Source of the DNA: Acinetobacter calcoaceticus DSM 30006 = CIP 81.8
GTDB taxonomy: Bacteria > Pseudomonadota > Gammaproteobacteria > Pseudomonadales > Moraxellaceae
Assembly (NCBI RefSeq): GCF_000368965.1
Contig: NZ_KB849780.1
Span: forward strand, 558,145 to 622,144
Length of the DNA stretch: 64,000 bases
Reading direction: 5' to 3'
Shown here: positions 9,271 through 18,994 of the stretch, in pieces
Numbering within the stretch: the first letter of the stretch is position 1
Layout of the letters: each line of letters begins with the position of its first letter
Notes under the pieces: generated by a model
Told to the model about the DNA's origin: nothing
Seen by the model: the letters and a program-made list of their open reading frames with translations, nothing else
The model's database searches: none
Made by a program: the position numbers and the translations under genes

Positions 9271-9904
9271 AAAGATAATAACTGGTTTTTGTCATTAACT
9301 TTGAAATGGCTGTCATGGTGATTTTTACCGCATACGGTAATTCAACACCACCTGCTTCAAGTGCAGTATGACGGTGATGTAACTCATCTTCATTCATTTG
9401 CTCTAAAATTTTACGAGAGCGATCATCTTGAGCTGGTAGCTGTTTTAAATGGTCTTGTAAATGAAGGCTGACTTGACGTTCTGTTTCGGCAACAAAACCT
9501 AAACTATATTTATCACCTGCAATACCCGCAAGAGCACCCATGCCATATGAAAGCCCATACCATATTGGGTTTAATAAACTGGTATGACTATTTAACTCTT
9601 TTAAGCGAACTTCACACCAAGCTAAATGATCTTGTTCTTCAATCGCTGCTTGTTGCATTTCTTGACGTACATTGGGTAGCTTCGCCGTTAATGCTTGTCC
9701 ATGATAAAGGGCTTGTGCACAAACTTCACCACTATGGTTGACTCGCATTAAACCTGCGACATGGCGAGCATCTTCTACACCTAGTTTTGCTTCAACTGTT
9801 TCAGCTGGATTTTGGCGCTGTGCTGCTGTTGCACCCGGCACAAGACTACGTAATGCTTGATCAAAAGAGTTAATAAGTTGATCAATTCCAGTATAGTGGC
9901 GCAT
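9269..9904 (-). CDS. coq7: Coq7, demethoxyubiquinone hydroxylase
   Basis: Coq7 is the membrane-associated di-iron enzyme that adds the last ring hydroxyl in ubiquinone synthesis, used by Acinetobacter and Pseudomonas in place of UbiF. The 211-residue protein shows the ferritin-like metal ligands in order: E in RVNHSGEVCAQALYHG, EEQDHLAW (E-x-x-H), E in AETERQVSLHL, and the final EDELHHRH (E-x-x-H). The N-terminal YTGIDQLINSFDQALR is also typical. The gene directly follows the LplT-like transporter with three bases between stop and start, so the two are probably cotranscribed, with no obvious shared pathway. Confidence 0.95.
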   Translation of the reverse strand: MRHYTGIDQLINSFDQALRSLVPGATAAQRQNPAETVEAKLGVEDARHVAGLMRVNHSGEVCAQALYHGQALTAKLPNVRQEMQQAAIEEQDHLAWCEVRLKELNSHTSLLNPIWYGLSYGMGALAGIAGDKYSLGFVAETERQVSLHLQDHLKQLPAQDDRSRKILEQMNEDELHHRHTALEAGGVELPYAVKITMTAISKLMTKTSYYL

Positions 9905-9907
9905 AAA

Positions 9908-11230
9908 TTAGTCCTCCAAAGAAAGATGTGCTGTGGCAAGCATTGGTTTTAGTCGTGCTAGAAGCCAAATACTAAAGATTGCACTAAGTACAGCTGTAAT
10001 AATAAAAAGTATTTTAATATCAATTTTTAAAACACTTAAGATTAAGATTGAAAAAATTGCAGAAGAAACCATAAAAACGGCATTTAAAATGTTATTAGCC
10101 GCAACAACACGGGCACGATGTGAACGTGGTGAATAAGCCTGCATCATGGCATAAAGGGGAACAATATAAAAACCGCCACTAATCCCCAATAAAGTCACTG
10201 CTAACATTACATGATAGTAAACCCAGCCTTGAGTAAATATATCTTTTAACGTAAGTAATGCACCAGTTCTTTCGGGTACAAAAGCTAAACTGGCAGCAAG
10301 GTAGAGCGCAAAAACAGTAAGGCCAATAGCACCAATCGGCACCATTTTAATATTAATTTCTGAACCACCGATTTTACGGCAAAGAAGAGAACCGACACCA
10401 ATACCGACTGAGAAGAAAGTAAGCAAAAGGCTAACCACATTTTCTGAAGCATGGATATTTTGTTGGGTGAGCTGTGGAATTTGAGTTAAATAAGTAGCGC
10501 CATAAAACCAGTACCATGAGTTACCTAACAAAATAGTGAACACTAAAGGTAAGCTTTTGGCATATTTAATCGTTTGAAAACTCGTACGAATGAAATTCCA
10601 GTCAATCTTTAAGTCGGGAGCAGCAACTTTTTGAGGTAAAATGAACCGACTACATAAATAGCCAATGCAAGCAATAATCACAACAGTAAGACTAATCCAC
10701 AATAAATTTCCGTCTGATGATGCAATCACGGCACCACCTATAATCATCCCAAATAAAATTGCCATTGATGTGCCCGACTGAAACAAAGCATTACCGGACA
10801 TCAACTCATGTGGTTTTAAAATCTCGGGCAAAATTGCATATTTGATCGGACCAAAAAATGTTGAATGTGTGCCCATCAAGAATAGAGCAACGAGAAGCAG
10901 CCATAAGTGACCCAGCATGAAACCCGCAGTACCGATGAGCATAATGATGATTTCTAAAATTTTAATGCCACGGACGAGTTGTGAACGCTCATATTTATCT
11001 GCAATTTGTCCAGCAGTGGCCGAAAAAAAGAAATAGGGCAAAATAAACAAGAGAGCCGCTAAGTTATTAAGGGTACTTACTGGGGCAGATTGTTGCTGAA
11101 TCCAGCCATAAGTAATCACTAATAATAAAGATTGCTTAAAAACGTTATCATTTAATGCCCCGAAAAACTGGGTAAAAAACATCGGTACGAACCGACGTGA
11201 TGTCATCAGGTGCTCATCTTGTTTCATCAT
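9908..11230 (-). CDS. MFS transporter of the LplT (lysophospholipid) type
   Basis: A 440-residue, twelve-helix major facilitator. The N-terminus (RRFVPMFFTQFFGALNDNVFK) and the loop GTHSTFFGPIKYAILPE are hallmarks of the LplT/YgeD branch, which flips lysophospholipids across the inner membrane for re-acylation. In some bacteria the same module is fused to acyltransferase and acyl-ACP synthetase domains; here it stands alone and is followed at once by coq7. The ATG at 11230 (first of two adjacent Met codons) is preferred to the TTG at 11236. Substrate is inferred from the family branch and could differ. Confidence 0.8.
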   Translation of the reverse strand: MMKQDEHLMTSRRFVPMFFTQFFGALNDNVFKQSLLLVITYGWIQQQSAPVSTLNNLAALLFILPYFFFSATAGQIADKYERSQLVRGIKILEIIIMLIGTAGFMLGHLWLLLVALFLMGTHSTFFGPIKYAILPEILKPHELMSGNALFQSGTSMAILFGMIIGGAVIASSDGNLLWISLTVVIIACIGYLCSRFILPQKVAAPDLKIDWNFIRTSFQTIKYAKSLPLVFTILLGNSWYWFYGATYLTQIPQLTQQNIHASENVVSLLLTFFSVGIGVGSLLCRKIGGSEINIKMVPIGAIGLTVFALYLAASLAFVPERTGALLTLKDIFTQGWVYYHVMLAVTLLGISGGFYIVPLYAMMQAYSPRSHRARVVAANNILNAVFMVSSAIFSILILSVLKIDIKILFIITAVLSAIFSIWLLARLKPMLATAHLSLED

Positions 11231-11396
11231 GTGCAAACTTCATTGTGTTTTATAAAAAAATGTGACCGAGTGTTAATTTGCATCGAAAACCATGTATGAT
11301 ATTTTTAACGCTTGATTAAATGAAAAATCAATGGTTTTGAGTGAGTTTTACACTCACCTTGGTGCGTTTTATTAAAAAATAAGTCTAGAGTTTTCT

Positions 11397-14135
11397 ATGC
11401 CTTCTAAAATTAAGTTTAAACAGTCAACTCTCACTCATTCTATGCATTTAATTTTAAAAATGCAGGGGATTCCTAAACTTATTTGTAGCAGCTTGTTGTT
11501 AAGTGTTTGTGTAACACCAAGTTTTGCTCAAACCTCTGTTGCAGCTAGTTCATCAACTGCAAGCCCAACTGTATCTGATACTTCAACAGAACAATTAGCT
11601 CCAATAGATCAGCAAAATACTGCGCCAATTACAGATATTGCTACACTTGTGACTCAAGCTCAGCAACAACAAGATAGCTTGGCTATATTGCAACAACAAG
11701 AACAATTTCCAAATCAAATTGACGAATTTAAGCCAATTACACTGGATAATCTCGAAGATTTACCAGATATGCCTGTTGACCAAAACATGGCAAATGAAAT
11801 TTATAGGGTAGCGGAAGAAGCTAAAAATGAAGCGCAGAGTTTTCAAAATGGGTCTCAGAAGCTACCTGAAGTAACAGTAAGTGATGCAACACAGTCTGAA
11901 ATACAGGAAATTAAACAGGCACCTGTAAATATTGATCAGCTTATGCAAGAGATTCAATCTGATAGCAAGATTGTAGTCGAAGCCAATGAAACTGGAAAAA
12001 CCTTACCAGAGTTAACGCCAGAGGCCGAAGAACCACCTGAGCAAGCTGGTTTCTTTAAGCGTATTTTAAATAAAGTGCGCCCGCCACGTGCAATTCCAAT
12101 GGAACAAGTACCGCGTATTAGTGCAGAAGTAAGTGGTGCTTCAGATGTGCTGGCTAAAAACATTAAAGGTAAGTTATCAACATTTACTCAAGAGTCATTT
12201 GAAGATTTCAATGCAGCTTTACCTCAACTTAGAACATTAAGTAATCAAGCAGCACAAGCGGTTGGTTATTATAATGCCGAGTTTAAATTTGAAAAATTAA
12301 GTCCGAGTCGGGTTCGTGTAAATGTTACGCCGAATGAACCTGTACGGATTAATGAGCAAAATATTGAATTTACTGGTGCGGGTGAAAAGCAACCACAGTT
12401 TCAGGTTATTCGTTTAGTTCCTGAACAGGATGTTGGTGACATTTTTAACCATGGTTTATATGAAACCACTAAAGGCCGCATTGTTGATGCCGCATCTAAT
12501 AATGGTTATTTTGATGCTTACTGGCGTTTGCATGATGTGAAAGTGAGTCAACCAGAAAATAAGGCTGATATTAACTTGCGTTATGAAACAGGTGAGCGTT
12601 ACAAATTAGATAAGGTTGAGTTTCGTATGAGTGATCCATCGAAACCTTTGCCATTAAATTTGAATATCTTAGAAAGTATGGCACCTTGGAAAGAGGGTGA
12701 CGATTATGCATTCTGGCGGGTAAATGTGTTAGCAAACAACCTAACAAACTCTCGTTATTTTAATTACACTTTGGTTGACTCTATTAAACCAGATCCAATT
12801 GAAAAACCACTTGAGCTACCACCAGATTTACAAGCTTTAGTCGATGAACAAAAGATCGATATTGATGAGTCCAATTTACTTTCCCCTGAAGAAAGACAAC
12901 TTGCCAAAGCACGTCAATTAGCGACATCTAATAAAGAAGTTACACAAAATGTAGTCGATGAAAAACAGTTTGCTGGAACCCAAAATAACCAAGAGGCTAC
13001 AGCTAAAACAGCGATGTTGCAAAGTGCTCCGGTTCAGCAAAATGAAAAAGAAACTGAACAAAATCGCCTACAAGCTCAAGCACGTGAAACTAAAAGAATT
13101 CCTGTTATTGTGACTTTAAATGCAGATAAGCTAAATAGTTTAGAAACAGGTGTGGGTTACGGCACCGACACAGGCGCACGTTTACGTAGTCAGTATCGCC
13201 GCTCTATTGTGAATAAATATGGTCACTCTTTCGATGCCAATTTGGAAGTTTCTCAAATTCGTCAATCTATTGATGGGCGATATAGTATTCCCTATAAACA
13301 CCCGTTAAATGACTATTTTAACATTGTGGGCGGATATGAGCGTGAAACACGTGATGATATTGGCCCAGATGTAAGTTTGTTGACCGAGTCTGCCGTTGTT
13401 GGTGGTGAGCGGGTAATTAAACGTCCTTTAGGGAACTGGCAACATACTTTTGGTGTGCGTTATCGTTTAGATCGTCTTACCCAGCAGGGTAATGTGGACG
13501 TTTCTGAGTTACCAGATGCCTTTAAAGCAACCGGAATGGCGTCGGAGCAAGAAGCATTATTATTTGGTTATGAAACATCAAAAACTTCTAGTAATACACG
13601 TTTGAACCCAACAAAGGCTTTTAAACAAACTTATAAAGTAGAATTCGGTAGCGAGAGTTTACTGTCTGACGCCAACATGGCGATTGCAAGTGCGGGTTGG
13701 AGATTTATTTACTCTCTTGGTGAAAATGATGATCATCAATTCGTTGGAAGATCTGACCTTAGCTACATTTTTACTGATGAGTTTGACAAAGTTCCCTACA
13801 ATCTTAGATTCTTTACTGGTGGTGATCAAACCATTCGTGGCTTTGACTATAAAAGTCTTTCTCCAGAAGAAGATGGATATAAAATTGGGGGGCAAGCTTT
13901 GGCTGTAGGTTCTTTAGAATATAACTATCAGTTTAAGGACGGTTGGCGAGCCGCTGTTTTCTCTGACTTTGGTAATGCCTATGATAAAGACTTTAGTAAT
14001 CCAGCAGCTTATAGCGTTGGGGTTGGAATTCGCTGGAAGTCTCCAATCGGCCCAATTCGTTTAGATGTCGCTTCGGGTATTTCAGATGAAAACCATCCGA
14101 TTCGTTTACATTTCTTTATAGGCCCACAACTTTAA
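11397..14135 (+). CDS. tamA: TamA-like outer membrane Omp85 protein
   Basis: TamA forms the outer-membrane half of the translocation and assembly module with TamB, which helps insert some beta-barrel proteins and move phospholipids. The protein has a signal peptide (cut after A44, in SFAQT), a glutamine/proline/acid-rich stretch to about residue 215, POTRA-type domains from about residue 237 (VPRISAEVSGASDVLAKNI) and a C-terminal barrel of the bacterial surface antigen family with GGDQTIRGFDYKSLSP and PIGPIRLDVASG, ending in a barrel-like IRLHFFIGPQL. At 912 residues it is far longer than the E. coli protein (about 577); the surplus is the N-terminal stretch and a charged insert about 460-565 just before PVIVTLNADK. 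tamB follows after 26 bases. Confidence 0.88.
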   Translation: MPSKIKFKQSTLTHSMHLILKMQGIPKLICSSLLLSVCVTPSFAQTSVAASSSTASPTVSDTSTEQLAPIDQQNTAPITDIATLVTQAQQQQDSLAILQQQEQFPNQIDEFKPITLDNLEDLPDMPVDQNMANEIYRVAEEAKNEAQSFQNGSQKLPEVTVSDATQSEIQEIKQAPVNIDQLMQEIQSDSKIVVEANETGKTLPELTPEAEEPPEQAGFFKRILNKVRPPRAIPMEQVPRISAEVSGASDVLAKNIKGKLSTFTQESFEDFNAALPQLRTLSNQAAQAVGYYNAEFKFEKLSPSRVRVNVTPNEPVRINEQNIEFTGAGEKQPQFQVIRLVPEQDVGDIFNHGLYETTKGRIVDAASNNGYFDAYWRLHDVKVSQPENKADINLRYETGERYKLDKVEFRMSDPSKPLPLNLNILESMAPWKEGDDYAFWRVNVLANNLTNSRYFNYTLVDSIKPDPIEKPLELPPDLQALVDEQKIDIDESNLLSPEERQLAKARQLATSNKEVTQNVVDEKQFAGTQNNQEATAKTAMLQSAPVQQNEKETEQNRLQAQARETKRIPVIVTLNADKLNSLETGVGYGTDTGARLRSQYRRSIVNKYGHSFDANLEVSQIRQSIDGRYSIPYKHPLNDYFNIVGGYERETRDDIGPDVSLLTESAVVGGERVIKRPLGNWQHTFGVRYRLDRLTQQGNVDVSELPDAFKATGMASEQEALLFGYETSKTSSNTRLNPTKAFKQTYKVEFGSESLLSDANMAIASAGWRFIYSLGENDDHQFVGRSDLSYIFTDEFDKVPYNLRFFTGGDQTIRGFDYKSLSPEEDGYKIGGQALAVGSLEYNYQFKDGWRAAVFSDFGNAYDKDFSNPAAYSVGVGIRWKSPIGPIRLDVASGISDENHPIRLHFFIGPQL

Positions 14136-14161
14136 AAATAAAATTTTATTAGGTTTATTTT

Positions 14162-17100
14162 ATGGCGGAAGTAGAACAGCAGCCCACTTCGGCACCTAGC
14201 TCACCTAAGAAACGACGCATTTTGCGTAGTTTCTTGCTGACGATATTGATCATATTTTTATTATTAGCGTCTTCGTTAGTGATTATGATGTCAACAGATC
14301 GCGGAAGTCGTTTTTTATTAGATCGGGTTTTAGAAGCTCAGAAAATAATTAAATATGAATACGAAGGCGGGAACTTACTGCGCGGAATTATTCTTAAGAA
14401 TGTTTTAGTGCAATTAAAGGACGTTGATGTTTCATTAGATAGAGCTGACGTAAGCTTAGGATGGCGTTCTTTATTATTAGAAAAAGAAGTGCATTTGAGC
14501 CATGCGGATGTGCGTAACTTACATATTATTAATAAAACTCCGCCCTCTGGTAAAGCGTTCGAATTTAAGCCTATTAAGTTACCATTTGTTCTACGTGTTG
14601 ATGAAGCCGATGTTGATCATTTAGAGATTAAGCTAGCGACCTCAGATGTAAGTTTTCATGACGTTCATTTACAAGATGCACTTTGGTCAGAGACCAAACT
14701 GGAATTTGAAAAATCCAGTATGGATATGGGTTATCTTTCAGTCCACAATGCCACAGGAAAAATGGATTTCAGTGGTAAATATCCATTAAATGCGACAGCA
14801 GATTTAAGAATCCCATCTTTAAAAAGTTTAAATATACAAAATATTAAAGTCGCAGCTCGCGGAAGTTTAGATACTTTAAAAGCGGGTGTTGCAACAACAA
14901 CACCCGACTTGTTAACGGGTTGGGTTGTATTGCATCCTGTTCGTGATGAAGTTCCAATGCAAGGTCAGTTATTACTAAAAAATTATCACTTACCTTTATT
15001 GGTTGAACAAAAATTATTTGCAAAAAATGGTGTGATTAAGTTTCAAGGCGATATTAAACAACTTAATTTAGCAGTTGATACAGATTTAAAAGGTGAGAAT
15101 TTACCTGAAGGTCAATACAACGCTTTAATGAATACTGACTTAGTTCATCAGTTGAATATCACTGATTTTAATGGCCAAGTCATGAAAGGCGCTGTTAACC
15201 TTAAAGGTTTGGTGAACTGGAAAGATCATGTTACTTGGGATATCAAAGGGCGTTTAGACCATATTAATCCTAAGGACAAAGCAATTCCTCAGGTTGTTCA
15301 AGACTTTTTACCGCCAAGTTTAGATGCTGTTGTTGCTTCAACCGGCTCTTTGGAAAAAGGTACTGAAGTATTTGCCAATGTTGATTTTGACCGTTACGAG
15401 TCTTGGAAACTTAAGTTTAATCAGGCGCCAGAAAAAAATAATAAGCCTCAACCGATGCTCATGAATGTAGCTTGGACGAAAATAGACCGTGCAATGCCTT
15501 ATATTGGATGGTTAAGCAGTGACAGTGGTCAGGTTGATTTAACATTACGTGATGGTCAGCAAGATATTAAAGTTGCTACAAAAGTATATCAGCATGAAAA
15601 AACTTTATTGCCAGCAGGACAATATCTAGCCAATCTGAATGTTAAAGATAATGTTTTAAATGTTCCCAATTTTAGTTTTACTGCTGAAAAAGGTAGTTTA
15701 ACTGGTCAGGCTAAAGTGTTGCTTCCTACCGAAAAACGTCAGTTGGTTTGGAACGCATTGTTAAATGCAAAAGATTTTAACCCACAAAGTATTCATGCGG
15801 CAGCACCTGTTAATCTTTTAAATGGTTCGATTAAAGCGAATGGTTTTGCTAAACCAAACCAGCAAATCATTCAATTTGAGAAAATTGATTTAACGGGTCG
15901 ACTGGCTCAAGCAGGTCAAGAGACTGTAACTTTAGGTGGTAAAAGTACAGCAGCATTATTATTCCATGATGTGAAAGCTGGTGGTGGCTTTAAAGGTTTT
16001 GCAGTTAATTATGATGGATCTTTAAAAGCCTTAAAACAGGCAAATGGTTTATTGAAGTTTTCTATAGCAGGTACGCCAGATTTTATTCGAATTAACCAGT
16101 TACAGCATGATGGTGTAGCTGGGAAAATCTATGCGACAGGTTCTGTAAATTTAAAAGATCGCATTGCATGGGATATTAATAGTTCATTGGTACGCTTTAA
16201 ACCACAATATTTTGTCTCAAGTATTAAAGGTGAACTTTCAGGGAATCTGAAAACCCAAGGGGTTTGGTCAGATCATTTGAAACGAATTAATATTCAGCAA
16301 TTGAATCTTGCAGGCTTTATAAATAATAAACCTGTTCGCGGTAAGGGTAATTTATCTTTATTGATGGACTCTAATCAAAAGGGCTTTTTACCTCAGCAGT
16401 TTGAAGCCAATAATTTATTTTTAGTGTATGGGCAGAATCAGCTACAAGCGACAGGTAATGCACAAAATCTAAAAATCAAGCTCAATGCCCCCGCACTCTA
16501 CGAGTTATATCCAGGGTTGCGTGGTCGAGCTTATGGTGACCTGAATGTACAATCACAGCCACGGTTAAAAGCAACAGCAAATATCGCAGTAGATGATTTT
16601 GCTTTTAATACTTTAGTGAGCGTGAAGAGGTTGAGTATTCAAGGTGAACTTCCAACATCGGAAACGACACCGACTCAATTAACAGCTAAGTTAGATAATT
16701 TACGTAGTGGTAATCGAGAAATTCAGTCTGCCGAAGTGAATTTGACTGGAACGAGAAAAGCACATTTATTAAAAGTGCTAGGGAATAATAGGATTTCTAA
16801 GTTCTATGTTCAGTTGGCTGGTGGCTTTAATCAAAATAATGATTGGTTAGGTCAAATTCAGAAAGGAAGTTTTGATTCACGACGAATTCGTTTGGCACAA
16901 AATCAAAATGCTCCTGTGATTTTTTCTTCGGCAAGGTCTGAGCTATATGTAGGTCAACACTGCTGGCAAAGTACTAATAGCCAGCTCTGTTTTGACCAAC
17001 CTGTACGTGTGAGTAAAGCACGCGGTAATATTTCGTTTGTAACTCAAAACATGGATTTAAGTGACTTCGCGGCATTTATGCCAGAAGGCTTAGCGATGAC

Positions 17101-18667
17101 TGGACAATTAAATGGTTATGCCAAGGCATCGTGGGTAAATGGAGGCAATCCAAAACTTGATGCCCGTTTAATTACGCGCAAAGGTGAAATTGGTTTAGCT
17201 GCTGAAGATCCTCAAGACCCTGCAACAACCTTAGCTTATGATGAGTTAGGTGTTATTGCAAAAAGTGTATCAGAAGGTCTGTTATTCCGTGTTGATGTTA
17301 AAACACCTGATATTGGTACGGGTTATGCGAACGTTATTATCAATCCATTCCAGCCATCAATGCCAATGCATGGTGAGGTCGCTTTTAATGATGTTCAATT
17401 AAAAGTCTTGAAACCATTTATTCAAGATGTCCGCACACTAAGTGGAACCTTGGCTTTAGCAGGTAAGGTCAATGGTACATTAACTCAGCCACAGTTTACT
17501 GGTGAAATGCGTCTGAAAAATGGTGCAATCAGTATGATTTCGCTGCCAGTTAATTTAACTAATGTTCAGGTTTACTCATCAATTCGTCAGAACATGGCAA
17601 CCATTGATGGAGCGTTTAACAGTGGTCAAGGTGTAGGGCTTTTAAAAGGTAGTTTTGAATGGAAAGATGCACCACGTCTTCAATTAAACCTCAAAGGTGA
17701 TAATTTACTTGTACGTCAGGCGCCATTAATTACTGCAATTGCCAATCCAAACCTTACACTTGATATGTATCCTTTCGATAAACGTTTAAGCTTAAAAGGA
17801 TCGGTAGATGTTCCTCGTGCGCGAATTTCAATGCCAGAAACAACTGCTCCAGTCATTAATACCTCATCAGATGTCCGTATAGTGCGACAAGGCCAAGACC
17901 CACTTGCAATTTTACGTGCAGCTAAACCTTGGGATATCCGAGCTGATATTGCTGTTAATATTGGAAAGCAAGTGATATTCCAAGGCTTTAACAGTAATAT
18001 TCCGTTAGTTGGTCGTTTAAATTTAAGTCAACGTGGCTATGAGACTGCGATGAGAGCTAACGGAGCAATTGGTGTCAGTCAAAAAGTAAAAATTGAAGCC
18101 TATGGACAAAGTCTAGATTTGAATCGAGCGATTGCACGTTTCAATGGTCCATTGGCAAACCCGACTTTAGATATCGATGCCAATAAAAATGTTCAGGGTA
18201 GTATGGTTGGGGTACGTGTTACAGGTACTGCTACCTCTCCAAACATTCAGGTTTATAACGATGCAGGTCTATCTGAGCAAGAAGCATTGAATGCGCTTGT
18301 TACAGGGCGTATTAATGAAGGTTCAAGTGGTTTAAGTAATGCGGAAGGGTTTAAATCTGATGTAAATAACACCATTGCTGCTGCGGGTATCAGTATGGGC
18401 TTGGGTGGCACACGAGCTTTAACTAACCAGATTGGACGTACTTTCGGTCTAAGTGGATTAGCTTTAGATGCTCAAGGTACAGGTGATGATACTCAGGTGA
18501 GTTTAACTGGCTATATCACACCGGATCTATTTATTCGTTATGGTGTCGGTGTGTTTACTCCAGTCAACAAGCTTACGTTACGTTATCAAATGAATCGACG
18601 TTTATATTTAGAAGCAAGTCAATCTTTAGAAAGAGCGATCGATCTTTTCTACAATTGGCGTTTCTAG
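14162..18667 (+). CDS. tamB: TamB-like AsmA-superfamily translocation protein
   Basis: TamB is anchored in the inner membrane, crosses the periplasm as a long beta-taco groove and meets TamA in the outer membrane. The 1501-residue protein has a charged N-terminus, one membrane helix (about 19-43, LLTILIIFLLLASSLVIM), then a very long repetitive beta-strand body, and the DUF490 end with LTLRDGQ-like repeats, PTLDIDANKNVQGSMVGV, GTATSPNIQVY, the LSEQEALNALVTGR motif and a terminal YQMNRRLYLEASQS ... YNWRF. It is cotranscribed with tamA and followed by a terminator at 18751. All parts fit the family. Confidence 0.92.
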   Translation: MAEVEQQPTSAPSSPKKRRILRSFLLTILIIFLLLASSLVIMMSTDRGSRFLLDRVLEAQKIIKYEYEGGNLLRGIILKNVLVQLKDVDVSLDRADVSLGWRSLLLEKEVHLSHADVRNLHIINKTPPSGKAFEFKPIKLPFVLRVDEADVDHLEIKLATSDVSFHDVHLQDALWSETKLEFEKSSMDMGYLSVHNATGKMDFSGKYPLNATADLRIPSLKSLNIQNIKVAARGSLDTLKAGVATTTPDLLTGWVVLHPVRDEVPMQGQLLLKNYHLPLLVEQKLFAKNGVIKFQGDIKQLNLAVDTDLKGENLPEGQYNALMNTDLVHQLNITDFNGQVMKGAVNLKGLVNWKDHVTWDIKGRLDHINPKDKAIPQVVQDFLPPSLDAVVASTGSLEKGTEVFANVDFDRYESWKLKFNQAPEKNNKPQPMLMNVAWTKIDRAMPYIGWLSSDSGQVDLTLRDGQQDIKVATKVYQHEKTLLPAGQYLANLNVKDNVLNVPNFSFTAEKGSLTGQAKVLLPTEKRQLVWNALLNAKDFNPQSIHAAAPVNLLNGSIKANGFAKPNQQIIQFEKIDLTGRLAQAGQETVTLGGKSTAALLFHDVKAGGGFKGFAVNYDGSLKALKQANGLLKFSIAGTPDFIRINQLQHDGVAGKIYATGSVNLKDRIAWDINSSLVRFKPQYFVSSIKGELSGNLKTQGVWSDHLKRINIQQLNLAGFINNKPVRGKGNLSLLMDSNQKGFLPQQFEANNLFLVYGQNQLQATGNAQNLKIKLNAPALYELYPGLRGRAYGDLNVQSQPRLKATANIAVDDFAFNTLVSVKRLSIQGELPTSETTPTQLTAKLDNLRSGNREIQSAEVNLTGTRKAHLLKVLGNNRISKFYVQLAGGFNQNNDWLGQIQKGSFDSRRIRLAQNQNAPVIFSSARSELYVGQHCWQSTNSQLCFDQPVRVSKARGNISFVTQNMDLSDFAAFMPEGLAMTGQLNGYAKASWVNGGNPKLDARLITRKGEIGLAAEDPQDPATTLAYDELGVIAKSVSEGLLFRVDVKTPDIGTGYANVIINPFQPSMPMHGEVAFNDVQLKVLKPFIQDVRTLSGTLALAGKVNGTLTQPQFTGEMRLKNGAISMISLPVNLTNVQVYSSIRQNMATIDGAFNSGQGVGLLKGSFEWKDAPRLQLNLKGDNLLVRQAPLITAIANPNLTLDMYPFDKRLSLKGSVDVPRARISMPETTAPVINTSSDVRIVRQGQDPLAILRAAKPWDIRADIAVNIGKQVIFQGFNSNIPLVGRLNLSQRGYETAMRANGAIGVSQKVKIEAYGQSLDLNRAIARFNGPLANPTLDIDANKNVQGSMVGVRVTGTATSPNIQVYNDAGLSEQEALNALVTGRINEGSSGLSNAEGFKSDVNNTIAAAGISMGLGGTRALTNQIGRTFGLSGLALDAQGTGDDTQVSLTGYITPDLFIRYGVGVFTPVNKLTLRYQMNRRLYLEASQSLERAIDLFYNWRF

Positions 18668-18994
18668 TAGATGGAAATTAAGCATTATAAAAGTACGTTA
18701 GTACCTCTGTAATACTGTAATTGGTTTCAATCAGTAATAACTAAATTAAGAGCTCACCTTCGGTGGGCTTTTATTTTAATAACACCTTCATAAGATTTAA
18801 AAAAAGTTGAATATTTACTATATAAACCATCGATTCTCTTAAAAGTAAGCAAACCTTGAGTAGACTTCTGATTAAAGAAAATTCACTTGAAAATTGTTGT
18901 TTTATAAATTAGTTTTCAGAAACATTAAATGAAATTAGATTGATAATACCTTGTTGATAAGTGCAAATAAGGTGAATTTTTCAAGGAAATAAAC
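18668..18994. other. Intergenic region holding the tamB terminator and the lactonase-gene promoter
   Basis: Apart from the terminator at 18751-18775, this AT-rich stretch of 327 bases shows no open frame or repeat. A promoter for the next gene must lie here. A ribosome site AAGGAA (18983-18988) precedes the GTG start at 18995. Confidence 0.5.
18751..18775 (+). terminator. Rho-independent terminator of tamA-tamB
   Basis: Stem AGCTCACC / GGTGGGCT (18751-18758 and 18762-18769) with a TTC loop, followed by a T-rich run (TTTTATTTT). It lies about 85 bases after the tamB stop. Confidence 0.85.
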
